From: an uncultured Cohaesibacter sp.
GTDB taxonomy: Bacteria; Pseudomonadota; Alphaproteobacteria; Rhizobiales; Cohaesibacteraceae
DNA: 64,000 nucleotides
NCBI RefSeq assembly: GCF_963664735.1
Contig: NZ_OY761553.1
Coordinates: forward strand, 2,681,303-2,745,302
Direction: 5' to 3'
This document shows positions 17,525 to 25,932 of the stretch, one piece after another (the stretch's first letter is position 1; every line of letters begins with the position of its first letter). A program made the translations under genes and the position numbers. The notes beneath the pieces were generated by a model. That model did not search any database. It was not told where the DNA came from and was given only the letters and a program-made list of their open reading frames with translations.

Positions 17525-18469
17525 TTAGATAAGTTCGCACTCTTTGGCGAAATTCCAGAGACCGATGTAAGCTGTATTGTCAAACTGCGCCGTGCATTCC
17601 AGACCAAAGCTGGCAAGAGCCTCTTTGTATAGGTCACACAGCGCTCCGTCTCCGATCATGATAAGCGGTAGTGATGCATCATCCTGAAGATCACGGGTTG
17701 CCGCAGTCAGCTCATTGCCGATCAGCAAGCCGGACAGATAGTTTTTAAGGGCGGCCTTGGGCAGACGCTCCGTAAGCCCCATGGTGCGCGTTGCGAAAAT
17801 CTGATGCGTCAAATCGCCGGCTTTGCCGCTTTTGGCAACGCTCAATCCCAGTTCAAACGCATTGGCAGCCTCTTCCTTGGACGCCTTCTCTTCAGGCATC
17901 AGGCGCCCCAGAATCGAGTGATCACAGAGCACAGCAAAGATTTCACCGGTCATATAGGTAGAAAACTGCTCAAGCGTTCCGTTGTTCATCGTCACCCATT
18001 TGGAATGGGTGCCTGGCAGCAGAATGCGGGAAGCCTGCCACCAATCGGGATGGTCAACCAGTGCGCCCGCGATCTGGATCTCTTCACCGCGGATCACGTC
18101 TGGAGCCCTGTCCGGCTCATCGAGCAAAACACCTGGAACTATATAGAGAGTGCCGCCATCAGGCAGAGTTGCCTGACCTGAATTCTTGGCCAGATCACCA
18201 AGGTTCGCCGGGCAGCGCACATAAGGAGCTTCGGACCAGCCTTGAGCAGAACCGACCATTCCGCCCGTTACGACAGGAACATCCGGATATTGTTTGCGCC
18301 AATCACCGCAAATGCTTTCAAATGCAGCTTCATATCCTTTGATGCCACCGGGTTCGGGCAAATGCTGGATACCAAAAGGGCTATGCCGTTGATCAAGAAC
18401 CTTGCCATCTTCCAGCAAGTAGGCACGCAGGCTCGACGTGCCCCAATCAAGAGCGATCAAGAGACTCAT
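17525..18469 (-). CDS. dgoK: 2-dehydro-3-deoxygalactonokinase (second copy)
   Basis: ASKHA-fold kinase of 314 residues with the phosphate-binding loop ALDWGTSSLRAYLLEDG at the N-terminus and the motif LLPGTHSKWVTMNNG near residue 160, as in DgoK. It is clearly diverged from the copy at 2616-3536. The start overlaps the IclR stop as ATGA (18466-18469). It probably phosphorylates KDGal or a stereoisomer made by the operon's dehydratase, giving the substrate of the aldolase at 11059-11682. Confidence 0.94.
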   Translation of the reverse strand: MSLLIALDWGTSSLRAYLLEDGKVLDQRHSPFGIQHLPEPGGIKGYEAAFESICGDWRKQYPDVPVVTGGMVGSAQGWSEAPYVRCPANLGDLAKNSGQATLPDGGTLYIVPGVLLDEPDRAPDVIRGEEIQIAGALVDHPDWWQASRILLPGTHSKWVTMNNGTLEQFSTYMTGEIFAVLCDHSILGRLMPEEKASKEEAANAFELGLSVAKSGKAGDLTHQIFATRTMGLTERLPKAALKNYLSGLLIGNELTAATRDLQDDASLPLIMIGDGALCDLYKEALASFGLECTAQFDNTAYIGLWNFAKECELI

Positions 18470-19287
18470 TGTTTATTACTCCCACCGAGTTCCCGAGAAA
18501 TTTTCTGTGCACATCTCACGATCACCGGCCCCATGAGGTTGATGCGTTCATGGGGCATGAAATTCAATGTGCTGGAAATGGAAATGGCTGCAACAGCTCT
18601 GTCATCTTGAGCGAAGACGGGGGCTGCAACGCAGCGAATACCAATCTCGTTCTCTTCGTCGTCAAAGGTAAATCCTCGTTCCTTGCAAACATGAAGATCC
18701 GCCGCGAAGTCTTCGTAGCTCTTGAGAGCTGCGCCATAATTCTGGTCGCGCGTCAAATGCAGAGCCATTTTGTAACAGGTTCGCCATTCAGCTTCAGACA
18801 GGGTCATCAGGATAGCTTTGCCCAAACCTGTAAATGCGATTGGCACAGTCAGGCCAATGCGGGATCGCATCTGAAATCCGCGGCTACCGTTGATCTTGTC
18901 GAGATAAATTACGGTTCCGTCGTCGGTCAAGGCTCCAAGATGAATGGTATCAAGCACTTGGGCTGACAAGGCTTCCAGAAAGGGACGGGCAATTCCCGCA
19001 AGAGGACGCTGCTCACGCGCTCTTTCGCCCAGATCAACGAGGCGAGCGCCTAGAAAATAGCCTTTTTCCGGAATATGGTAGAGATAGCCTTCAGCCACGA
19101 GATTGTGGATCATACGCGTTACAGTGCTGCGCGGAACCTGTAAGGTTTCCGACAGAGCCTTTACGCTCGACATCCCGCGGCCAATCAGCTCCAGGATGGA
19201 CAATCCTCTCAACAGTGTCTGTGTTCCAGCCATAAGAGTTCGTTTTCCGAACTCGCCATTATCGGCCGGACCTCCCGAATGTGCCAT
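18466..19287 (-). CDS. IclR family transcriptional regulator
   Basis: Regulator of 273 residues with an N-terminal winged helix-turn-helix (about residues 20-85; LSETLQVPRSTVTRMIHNLV) and a C-terminal GAF-like effector domain of about 180 residues. The motif MSRIGL-type segment appears as QMRSRIGLTVPIAFTGLGKA. An AGGAGGA site directly precedes the ATG. It is the first gene of the ten-gene minus-strand operon and is translationally coupled to dgoK. Effectors of related proteins (KdgR) are keto-deoxy acids, so a KDG or KDGal-type inducer is inferred. It probably also acts on the divergent kdgK unit. Confidence 0.93.
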   Translation of the reverse strand: MAHSGGPADNGEFGKRTLMAGTQTLLRGLSILELIGRGMSSVKALSETLQVPRSTVTRMIHNLVAEGYLYHIPEKGYFLGARLVDLGERAREQRPLAGIARPFLEALSAQVLDTIHLGALTDDGTVIYLDKINGSRGFQMRSRIGLTVPIAFTGLGKAILMTLSEAEWRTCYKMALHLTRDQNYGAALKSYEDFAADLHVCKERGFTFDDEENEIGIRCVAAPVFAQDDRAVAAISISSTLNFMPHERINLMGPVIVRCAQKISRELGGSNKQ

Positions 19288-20334
19288 ATTTTCCTCCTGA
19301 GGGCGATCCTATGAAGAGAAAATTGCCACGTCAAATATTAAATCTAACATTCAGTATCTGGTACACCAGTTGCAGCAATTATCTGCGCACATCTACTTAT
19401 ATTTTTGACAATTCCTATCCAAAAGGAGAGTGTTTTTAGTGGAAAATTGAAAATCTCCCCTCCCCGCCACCGCAACTTCTATTCGTATCGGTAGATTTTG
19501 CATGGTCTTTTGCAACGAGGACTCAGGAGCAAAATGCCTCATTGAGAGCGCATGAGCGCAAATTCATCGGTCAACGCATTTACCCCCGCTCGTATACGTT
19601 TAAATCCGAATGACCAAATGTCACATTATCTGCAATATTGTGCTTTCGGAGTTCTCAATCTAAGCATATTGATGCATCACGGGATGACCTGAGAGCGACG
19701 TTGAGACGCAGGTTCTTTTCGATTTGTCGAACCAAATCCGTAAGAAAAATTTACTTGCTTCTCATACCGAGCGCCCAAAGGGCAAAGTGATGATCAGGGA
19801 AGTCTTTCCTGCAAATAACCCATTGCTTCTAATAGCAAATTAGTCGAGTTTTTATGAGAATGAAACGGCTGTCATCCATTTTGAACCAAAGCGTTCAGCG
19901 CCGTATCACACCATCGTTCTGCGACAATTCAGCACAGATAAAATGGTGCAATGATTCTCGTCCGGAGAGACTTTTTGTGTCCATGAAAATGCCGCAAGTC
20001 TTCCTGAGGACGCGACCACAAAAGACAAGTTCCTCCGTACAGAGGTCGCTTTGGCCGACCCATTCAGGCCCCGGTTGCAGCAAGTTAGTCAAGACTAACA
20101 TTATTTCCGTCATTTCCATCGTTAAACACAGGATCGATAGAGACAGGCAAGCGCTATCGCGCATTTCATTCTGGCCCCTCTGGTTGGGTCGCATTGTTGG
20201 CCTCAAGACCCTTGTGATTATGCCGCCCCTGCGGGGCACCCCTTTGCCAAGTATCAAACAGACTTTCTGGCATCCATGAGACCCGGTATCAAATACCGGC
20301 AGGAGATCAGGAAAGCAGATCAAGGAGAAAACGC
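19288..20334. other. 1-kb region without a recognisable gene between divergent iclR and kdgK
   Basis: Two overlapping frames of about 140 codons occur here (19854-20279 plus, 19895-20323 minus), but neither has family features, a good start or normal amino-acid composition. A plus-strand stretch in another frame near 19980-20090 reads somewhat like protein but is broken by stops, so a decayed gene is possible. Small palindromes are present: CTGGT-AC-ACCAG at 19358-19369, CGTATACG at 19591-19598 and the 17-bp element at 20283-20299. The region must contain promoters for both divergent operons; an unannotated small RNA cannot be excluded. Confidence 0.5.
20283..20299. promoter_or_regulatory. 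Palindrome upstream of kdgK, candidate operator
   Basis: CCGGTAT-CAA-ATACCGG is a perfect 7-bp inverted repeat with a 3-base spacer, 35 bases before the kdgK start. Its core GGTAT...ATACC recurs at 23111-23127 beside the GntR gene. It could be an operator or a leader hairpin. Confidence 0.45.
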
Positions 20335-21300
20335 ATGACTGAGCTGATTAAAATCGCGTCTATTGGCGAATGCATGATCGAGCTGGCCCCTGTAAAGGGT
20401 GTCGCAGGGTTCCCTGAAGGAACCAAGTTCTTTCGTCAGGCTTTTGCTGGTGACACCTTCAATACCGCAACCTATCTGGCCCGCCAGTTCGCGCCCAAAG
20501 CTGAAGTCTCTTATATCACGGGTCTGGGCGCTGATATGCAAAGCGAAAGCATGCGGCAGAAATTCGCCAGTGAAGGCATCAAAGTCGACCATATCACCCT
20601 GGTCGAAGGCAAAAACCCCGGCCTTTACATGATCGAAAATGATGAAACCGGTGAACGTTACTTCCAATATTGGCGCAATGATGCAGCAGCCAAACTGATG
20701 TTTGGCGGTTGGTCGGTCGAAAAAATCGCCGATCTGCTCAAAGAATTTAATCTTGTCTATTTCTCCGGCATCACTCTTGCCATTCTGGACGACGCACAGC
20801 GGGACAATCTGCTTGCGGCTCTCGGCTCCTTGAGGGGGAAAGTGAAAGTCGCATTTGACCCTAACTTCCGTCCAGCCCTATGGCCAGACCGCGACAAATG
20901 CCGTGCTGTTTTCAGCAAAGCTGCAAGCGTTACCGACTATGCGTTGGTAGGCTGTGAAGACCACGCCGCCCTTTGGGAAGACAGCGACGCCGACAAAATC
21001 GCCCAAGCATGGCGCGGCTGGGGTGCAGGCGAAGCGATCATTAAAGGCGGTGATAACAGCTGCGTCATCGTAAATGCTGACGGACGCATCGAAGTTGCCC
21101 CACCGGCAAAATTGAAGCCGGTTGATACCACTGGAGCAGGGGATTCCTTCGCTGCTGGCTATATCGGTATGCGCATTCAGGACAAAAGCGTTGACGAAGC
21201 CGCTAGAATGGCGCACGCCATCGCTGCCAAGGTCATCATGCATCCGGGTGGTGCGATCGACGCTGCGGTTTGGAGCCCGGTCGAGGAAGGCCAATACTGA
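20335..21300 (+). CDS. kdgK: 2-dehydro-3-deoxygluconokinase
   Basis: PfkB-family kinase of 321 residues that phosphorylates 2-keto-3-deoxygluconate to KDPG. The N-terminal GECMIEL and AGDTFNTATYLAR motifs match KDG kinases, and the C-terminal PfkB signature DTTGAGDSFAAGY contains the catalytic Asp. An AAGGAG site is 8 bases upstream. It is transcribed away from the IclR operon and followed by a hydratase-like gene. It can take KDG from the uxu locus at 56-62 kb and perhaps keto-deoxy acids from the IclR operon. No eda gene is seen in the window; a KDPGal aldolase could in part replace it. Confidence 0.95.
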   Translation: MTELIKIASIGECMIELAPVKGVAGFPEGTKFFRQAFAGDTFNTATYLARQFAPKAEVSYITGLGADMQSESMRQKFASEGIKVDHITLVEGKNPGLYMIENDETGERYFQYWRNDAAAKLMFGGWSVEKIADLLKEFNLVYFSGITLAILDDAQRDNLLAALGSLRGKVKVAFDPNFRPALWPDRDKCRAVFSKAASVTDYALVGCEDHAALWEDSDADKIAQAWRGWGAGEAIIKGGDNSCVIVNADGRIEVAPPAKLKPVDTTGAGDSFAAGYIGMRIQDKSVDEAARMAHAIAAKVIMHPGGAIDAAVWSPVEEGQY

Positions 21301-21410
21301 TCCGACCTTTCTGTTTCACACACCAATCTGGAACAAACCAATTTCCCAAAACTGCGATCGGACATTGGCTGATCGCAGTCTCACTTCACAAAGCTACATA
21401 GGATGACATC

Positions 21411-22190
21411 ATGTCCGCTTTCGTACGCACAGAAATTACGCCTCTTGAAACTGTAACCCTTACTGCCGATCAAATGCCTGCAACTCTGGCTGAAGCCTAT
21501 GATCGCGTCAAAGCAGTCATTGCAAAGGATGCGGGCTATTGCGCAGCATGGAAAGTCGGAGGCTCCACCCCTCCTGCACAAAAGGCAATGGGTATCGACG
21601 AAATCTTTTTTGCTCCGATGCATGAAAAGGAAATCGTTGCGGCTGACAAACTGGTTCCAGGCTTCAAGACCCTCAGCATCAATGCTGAAGGCGAAGTTGC
21701 CTTGCGTGTTTCACCAAAGGCTGACGCCTACATCGCAAAGGGCATGGATGCTGTCGCCAAGGCTCCTATTGCAGATCTGTTTGATGCATGGTGCGTCAGT
21801 GCGGAAATGCCTTCAGGCTCTTTGACCAATGGTGGCGATTTTGGCGTTCCCGCTATTGTGCTCGACCGTTGCGGCTCTGGCTGCCTCGTGCTGGGTCCGG
21901 AACATGCCTTCACCGCGGAGACCAAGTGGAATGGCGAAGTCATGAAGACCGAGCAGAACGGCACAGTCATTGCTGAGGGCACCACGTCCGATCTGGTTGG
22001 CGCCCCTGACGAAGTGGCTCGTGATTTTCTGGTCGTTGCTCTGAAATATGGCTTTGCACCGAAAGCCGGTCAGTGGATTTCTACCGGCGGCATCATTCCT
22101 TGCAAAGCTCTGGAAGAAAATGCCGACATCAAAATCTATTATGATGGCAAGCCCGAGTTGACCTTCAAAACCGGTTACGACGCAGCCTAA
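21411..22190 (+). CDS. 2-keto-4-pentenoate hydratase family protein
   Basis: A 259-residue protein with the pattern of the MhpD/FAH-related hydratase-decarboxylase family: AAWKVGGSTPPAQKAMGIDE, a central domain with an acidic patch, and a C-terminal VARDFLVVALKYGFAPKAGQWISTGG segment where the family has its 'kpGD-ISTG' motif. Related enzymes hydrate or cleave 2-keto acids with a metal ion. The AGGA site is 7 bases upstream. It follows kdgK by 110 bases on the same strand, so a role on a keto-deoxy or keto-enol sugar-acid intermediate is inferred. No such step is known to me for this combination. Confidence 0.8.
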   Translation: MSAFVRTEITPLETVTLTADQMPATLAEAYDRVKAVIAKDAGYCAAWKVGGSTPPAQKAMGIDEIFFAPMHEKEIVAADKLVPGFKTLSINAEGEVALRVSPKADAYIAKGMDAVAKAPIADLFDAWCVSAEMPSGSLTNGGDFGVPAIVLDRCGSGCLVLGPEHAFTAETKWNGEVMKTEQNGTVIAEGTTSDLVGAPDEVARDFLVVALKYGFAPKAGQWISTGGIIPCKALEENADIKIYYDGKPELTFKTGYDAA

Positions 22191-22209
22191 TCTGCGCCAA
22201 CAAGCTCCA

Positions 22210-22237
22210 GCCAGTGGTTAACTCGATAGCCACTGGC
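22210..22237 (+). terminator. Terminator of the kdgK unit
   Basis: An 8-bp stem (22210-22217 with 22230-22237, 12-base loop) is followed by GACTTTTCCC, 20 bases after the hydratase-like gene. The T run is modest, so strength is uncertain. Confidence 0.6.
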
Positions 22238-22310
22238 GACTTTTCCCTTGGTGAAACAAGTCTGGCCCGAGCAGTAGGTCCATAAGCCAGCGTTCCATAA
22301 ACGCTGCAAA

Positions 22311-22326
22311 GGAGCCGTAGGGCTCC
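22311..22326 (-). terminator. Weak terminator hairpin after the GntR gene
   Basis: GGAGCC and GGCTCC (22311-22316, 22321-22326) form a 6-bp stem with a tetraloop, followed on the minus strand by TTTGC. It lies 57 bases past the GntR stop between convergent units. Confidence 0.45.
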
Positions 22327-22382
22327 CTTATTCATTTACGGACAAAATAGTCTCCAGGAAAGTAACACTCCGAGAAACAGTT

Positions 22383-23135
22383 CTATTTCTTGGACTGCGC
22401 AATATCAGGGATATCGGGGCTGAAAGTGCGATGATAGCGCCCAATATGGAAGTCGAGAATACTGATGGCTTCTTCGATCCGCCCCTCGCGCAGTACCTCT
22501 ATCATTTCACCATGTTCCTCGAAGGACTTGGTGGTCTGAACCCGATCCTTACCCAGATAGGTTCTGATAGCGGACACTTTCGCTTCAATCAGTCGATAGC
22601 TTTCTGAGAGATACTGATTATCGCACAGCTCAAACAGAGCCCTGTGATATTGCAAATCCAGATCCAGATAATGAGAGCGCTTGTCAGCTTTCTTGGCCTG
22701 TTCCATTTTGTGCCAGATACTGGCCAATTCGGCGACGAGTCCTTCCCGATTTCGCCGGAAAGCCAGCCTCAGCGCAGCAGTTTCCAAAATAAACCGATAT
22801 TCGGAAAAGCGCTCCAGATCCGTTCCACTGAGCGTGAAAACAAAGGTTCCCTTCTGCGGAAAGACCTCGACCAACCCCTCCACCTTCATCTGTGCCAACG
22901 CATGGCGAATAGGGGTCTTGCTAATATTCAGGCGATCAGCAAGTTTTTGCTCCGATAAGGCTTCACCGAGAGCAAACTCGCCCTCGCTTATGGCTGCTCT
23001 AAGCTTTTCCGTCGCAATATCGGATAGGGACGGCGGCCGTTCAATTTCTTCCAATTTGTTCCACTCAACAGCAAGAGTCTTACGAAATAATGCATTTCGA
23101 TTCAGGACATTGGTATCAAGTATACCACACATCAC
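22383..23135 (-). CDS. GntR family (FCD) transcriptional regulator
   Basis: Regulator with a winged helix-turn-helix (LSEQKLADRLNISKTPIRHALAQM) and a C-terminal FCD helical domain (DLQYHRALFELCDN, HGEMIEVLREG, HIGRYHR), where three histidines are spaced for metal binding. As drawn from the first ATG it has 250 residues, but a palindrome overlaps its first codons and a TTG at 23054 with a GTGGAA sequence upstream would start just before the DNA-binding domain. It follows the AroE-like gene on the same strand. Likely targets are that gene and perhaps kdgK, since both promoter regions share a GGTAT...ATACC element. Confidence 0.88.
   Translation of the reverse strand: MMCGILDTNVLNRNALFRKTLAVEWNKLEEIERPPSLSDIATEKLRAAISEGEFALGEALSEQKLADRLNISKTPIRHALAQMKVEGLVEVFPQKGTFVFTLSGTDLERFSEYRFILETAALRLAFRRNREGLVAELASIWHKMEQAKKADKRSHYLDLDLQYHRALFELCDNQYLSESYRLIEAKVSAIRTYLGKDRVQTTKSFEEHGEMIEVLREGRIEEAISILDFHIGRYHRTFSPDIPDIAQSKK
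23111..23127. promoter_or_regulatory. Candidate GntR autoregulatory operator
   Basis: TGGTAT-CAAGT-ATACCA forms 6-bp arms with a 5-base spacer and overlaps the first annotated codons of the GntR gene. The GGTAT/ATACC arms match those of the palindrome at 20283-20299. GGTATA-like half-sites are known for FCD regulators such as NanR. Confidence 0.4.
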
Positions 23136-23247
23136 CAGGATTCAAGCCCCAGAAATACTGAAGACTGCGTAAATATTTTTATCAACCAAAAGTTTTGCAT
23201 CAATATCTTGTCTGGCAAATGCCAATATATTCATGAAGCACAATTTG

Positions 23248-24096
23248 TTATTTCTGTTCTCTTTTTGCAGCAGAACGTGAAAATTCAGCAGCCATTTCGA
23301 TCAATGCTCTATCGGGCCGAATGCCTGTATATAGCTCGAACTGTTCTACCGCCTGCAATACTATAATCTCAGCACCGGATATACAGGTCTTGCCGAGCTT
23401 GGTCGCGGCCCGCATCAGGGGTGTTTCAGCGGGCATAGCCACCACATCAAGCACATATTCGCAAGCTTCGATTATGTCTTGCTCAAAGGCAAGCATGTCA
23501 GCCTCTGGCCCCTTCATACCCATCGGGGTTGCATTGATAATGAGGGGCGCGCTTAGCCCTTGCGAGGCTTCAGCCCAGCTATAGCCATAGAGTTCGGCCA
23601 AAGCGCGGCCCGTTGTCTCATTGCGCGCAATGATCGTTCCCTTTTCATGGCCACTGTTGCGCAATGCCGCAGCGACGGCCTTGGCCATGCCGCCCGAGCC
23701 ACGCAGAAGAAAAGGCATAGCAGGGTCTATCTTGGCTTCAGCCAGAAGATCAAAGATGGCAATATAGTCGGTATTGTAACCTGTCAGCTTTCCCTCATCG
23801 TTCACGATGGTATTGACGCTATCGATCGCTGCCGCAGAGCTCTCCATAGCGTCCAACAGCGGAATAACCGCCTCTTTGAATGGCATGGAAATGGCGCAGC
23901 CACGGATACCCAATGACCGAACTCCTGCGATAGCGGAGGCGAGATCTGTCGTCGAGAAGGCCTTGTAGACGAAATCGAGCCCAAGCTCTTCATACATCTT
24001 GTTATGAAAGCGCGTGCCAAATGGGCTCGGTCGGGCAGAAAGAGACATGCAAAGACGTGTTTGAGGGCCAATAAGCGGTTTCTCGTTCTTTGCCAT
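23248..24096 (-). CDS. Shikimate dehydrogenase-like protein (AroE superfamily)
   Basis: A 282-residue NAD(P)-dependent oxidoreductase. The substrate-domain motif LSARPSPFGTRFHN occupies the position of SxSPxxHN. The catalytic Lys is in ISMPFKEAV, the Asp in GYNTDYIA, and VNTIV and INATPMGM are typical. The dinucleotide loop RGSGGMAKAV replaces GAGGA(S)RA, so cofactor preference may differ. It is not the closest match to biosynthetic AroE and probably acts on shikimate, quinate or an analogue in catabolism. It lies 112 bases upstream of the GntR gene on the same strand. A second AroE-type gene is at 39014-39892. Confidence 0.88.
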   Translation of the reverse strand: MAKNEKPLIGPQTRLCMSLSARPSPFGTRFHNKMYEELGLDFVYKAFSTTDLASAIAGVRSLGIRGCAISMPFKEAVIPLLDAMESSAAAIDSVNTIVNDEGKLTGYNTDYIAIFDLLAEAKIDPAMPFLLRGSGGMAKAVAAALRNSGHEKGTIIARNETTGRALAELYGYSWAEASQGLSAPLIINATPMGMKGPEADMLAFEQDIIEACEYVLDVVAMPAETPLMRAATKLGKTCISGAEIIVLQAVEQFELYTGIRPDRALIEMAAEFSRSAAKREQK

Positions 24097-24347
24097 GGGA
24101 AAGCCTTTCTCATCATAGAGGCGAGTTTGTTCATATCTGCAACGAAGAGACTATATTGCGCTTTTCGCAGATCAGACAAGGGCTTCCATGGCACGAGAAA
24201 ATTCGCGGATACAAAAGCCACGGCCAAAGGCTTGAGCCGATTTCCCATGCGTTCCCGTGCGTGAAGATTATTGAGACAGGGTTGTGCAGCGGAATGCCTC
24301 GAAACAGCGGCGAGGCGCGCAACAGCTTGCGCACCTCTTCATCGCAA

Positions 24348-25874
24348 TCACGAAGATTGAACCGGCTTTTTCTTGGGCTTGCGCAGCAATAGGAGCAGCG
24401 GAATGGAAACCAGACTAAGCACCGACATCAGCCAGAAATCATCGATATAACTGAGGATGGCCGATTGCTGGGTTACAAGGCTGTTCACACTGTAAATCGT
24501 GCTGGCAGCACCGGTTAGCAAGCCGGGCACATGCGCATGGACCGCATCCGATGTTTGCGTAATGCGCGTGGCCAGCTCGGCATGGTTCACCTGCATCATG
24601 TTCGTTAGCACAGCCGTCACGAGGGAAACCCCGATCCCCTGCCCCATATTTCGAACAAGAGCATACATCGATGTGCCATCACCGCGCAGCTTGGGCGACA
24701 AAGTCATGAAGGCCATTGTGGACAGCGGAACGAAGATAAAGCCCATGCCAAAGCCTTGAAGGGCACCGGTCACAATGATGAGCCAGGAATCCATCTGAAG
24801 GTTGAAGCCGGTCATCATCCAGAGCGAACCAGTCATGACCAGGGCACCAAACACCATGAGAACACGCGCGTCGACCCGATGGCTGACGCGCCCCACAATC
24901 ATCATGGATACCATGGAGGCCACCCCTCTTGGCGCCATCAATTCGCCCGAAGACATGACGGGATATCCAAGATAGTTCTGCAACAGCGGCGGCAACAGGG
25001 CAAGACCAGAGAATAGCGACAAGCCAATCAGGAACATGACCAGCGATGCAAGAGCAAAGTTGGTATCCTTGAAGATACGGAGATCAACAAAGGGATTTTT
25101 AGCCGTGATCGAATGGACCAGATAGACCCACAGCCCAGAGATAACCAGGCCCAACTCAATCCATGTCTCAATGCTCTCAAACCAGTTGTTGTCCGATCCA
25201 CGGTCCAGCATCAGCTGCAGTGATCCAACGCCAATTGCCAGCATGGCAAAGCCAAAGAAATCGAAGCTGCGTTTTCTGACGTCGGAATTCGGCATATAGA
25301 TCATCAACATGACGATGCAAAGGATGCCCACCGGTACGTTGACCAGAAAGACCCAGCGCCAGTTAACGCTTTCGGTCAACCAACCGCCCAACGTCGGGCC
25401 AATGATGGGAGCAACCATGATGCCCATGCCATAGATAGCCATCGCCTGAGCCAGACGCTCCTTGGGGTTGATATTGAGGATCACGGTTTGGGCAAGTGGT
25501 GCAATCATGGCACCGCAAAGCCCTTGCATGATGCGGAACCCGACCATTTCGCCCAGACTTGTCGCCATGCCACACAGGGCCGAAGCGATCGTAAAGCCAG
25601 CTACCGCGAACAAAAACAGAGCCTTCTGGCCGATCCTGTCACTAAGCCAACCGGTGATAGGAGTCGCAATGGCCGAGGCCACAATGTAAGAGGTCAGCAC
25701 CCAGTTGATTTCATGTTGTGCAGCTCCCAAAGAGGCCGACATATGGGGCAAAGCGACGTTTGCAATCGTCGTGTCGAGCACCTGCATGATGGTCGATAGC
25801 ATGAGGCCGAACGTCAGCAGCCCTCTATGTGCAACAACGACTGCCGGTTGGGAATCTGATACTGAATGTGACAT
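24348..25874 (-). CDS. emrB: DHA2 family MFS multidrug exporter EmrB
   Basis: A 508-residue inner-membrane proton antiporter with about 14 predicted helices, the count for the DHA2 family. Motif A is seen as GWLSDRIGQKALF and motif C as PIIGPTLGGWLTE. It works with the membrane-fusion protein encoded upstream and an outer-membrane channel from elsewhere to expel toxic compounds. It follows emrA by 58 bases, with AAGGG upstream of its ATG. The MarR regulator at the head of the operon should control it. The substrates are unknown, though aromatic acids are a reasonable guess given the neighbouring shikimate-type genes. Confidence 0.95.
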   Translation of the reverse strand: MSHSVSDSQPAVVVAHRGLLTFGLMLSTIMQVLDTTIANVALPHMSASLGAAQHEINWVLTSYIVASAIATPITGWLSDRIGQKALFLFAVAGFTIASALCGMATSLGEMVGFRIMQGLCGAMIAPLAQTVILNINPKERLAQAMAIYGMGIMVAPIIGPTLGGWLTESVNWRWVFLVNVPVGILCIVMLMIYMPNSDVRKRSFDFFGFAMLAIGVGSLQLMLDRGSDNNWFESIETWIELGLVISGLWVYLVHSITAKNPFVDLRIFKDTNFALASLVMFLIGLSLFSGLALLPPLLQNYLGYPVMSSGELMAPRGVASMVSMMIVGRVSHRVDARVLMVFGALVMTGSLWMMTGFNLQMDSWLIIVTGALQGFGMGFIFVPLSTMAFMTLSPKLRGDGTSMYALVRNMGQGIGVSLVTAVLTNMMQVNHAELATRITQTSDAVHAHVPGLLTGAASTIYSVNSLVTQQSAILSYIDDFWLMSVLSLVSIPLLLLLRKPKKKPVQSS

Positions 25875-25932
25875 CTGTTAACCCTTGAGCCGATCAGGCA
25901 TAGCCAAACCATGCCTGATCCATGTTTCCCGC

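Noticed and set aside
19854-20323. Two overlapping ORFs of about 140 codons in the 1-kb gap
   Set aside because: Neither has a ribosome-binding site, a recognisable domain or normal composition; treated as intergenic.
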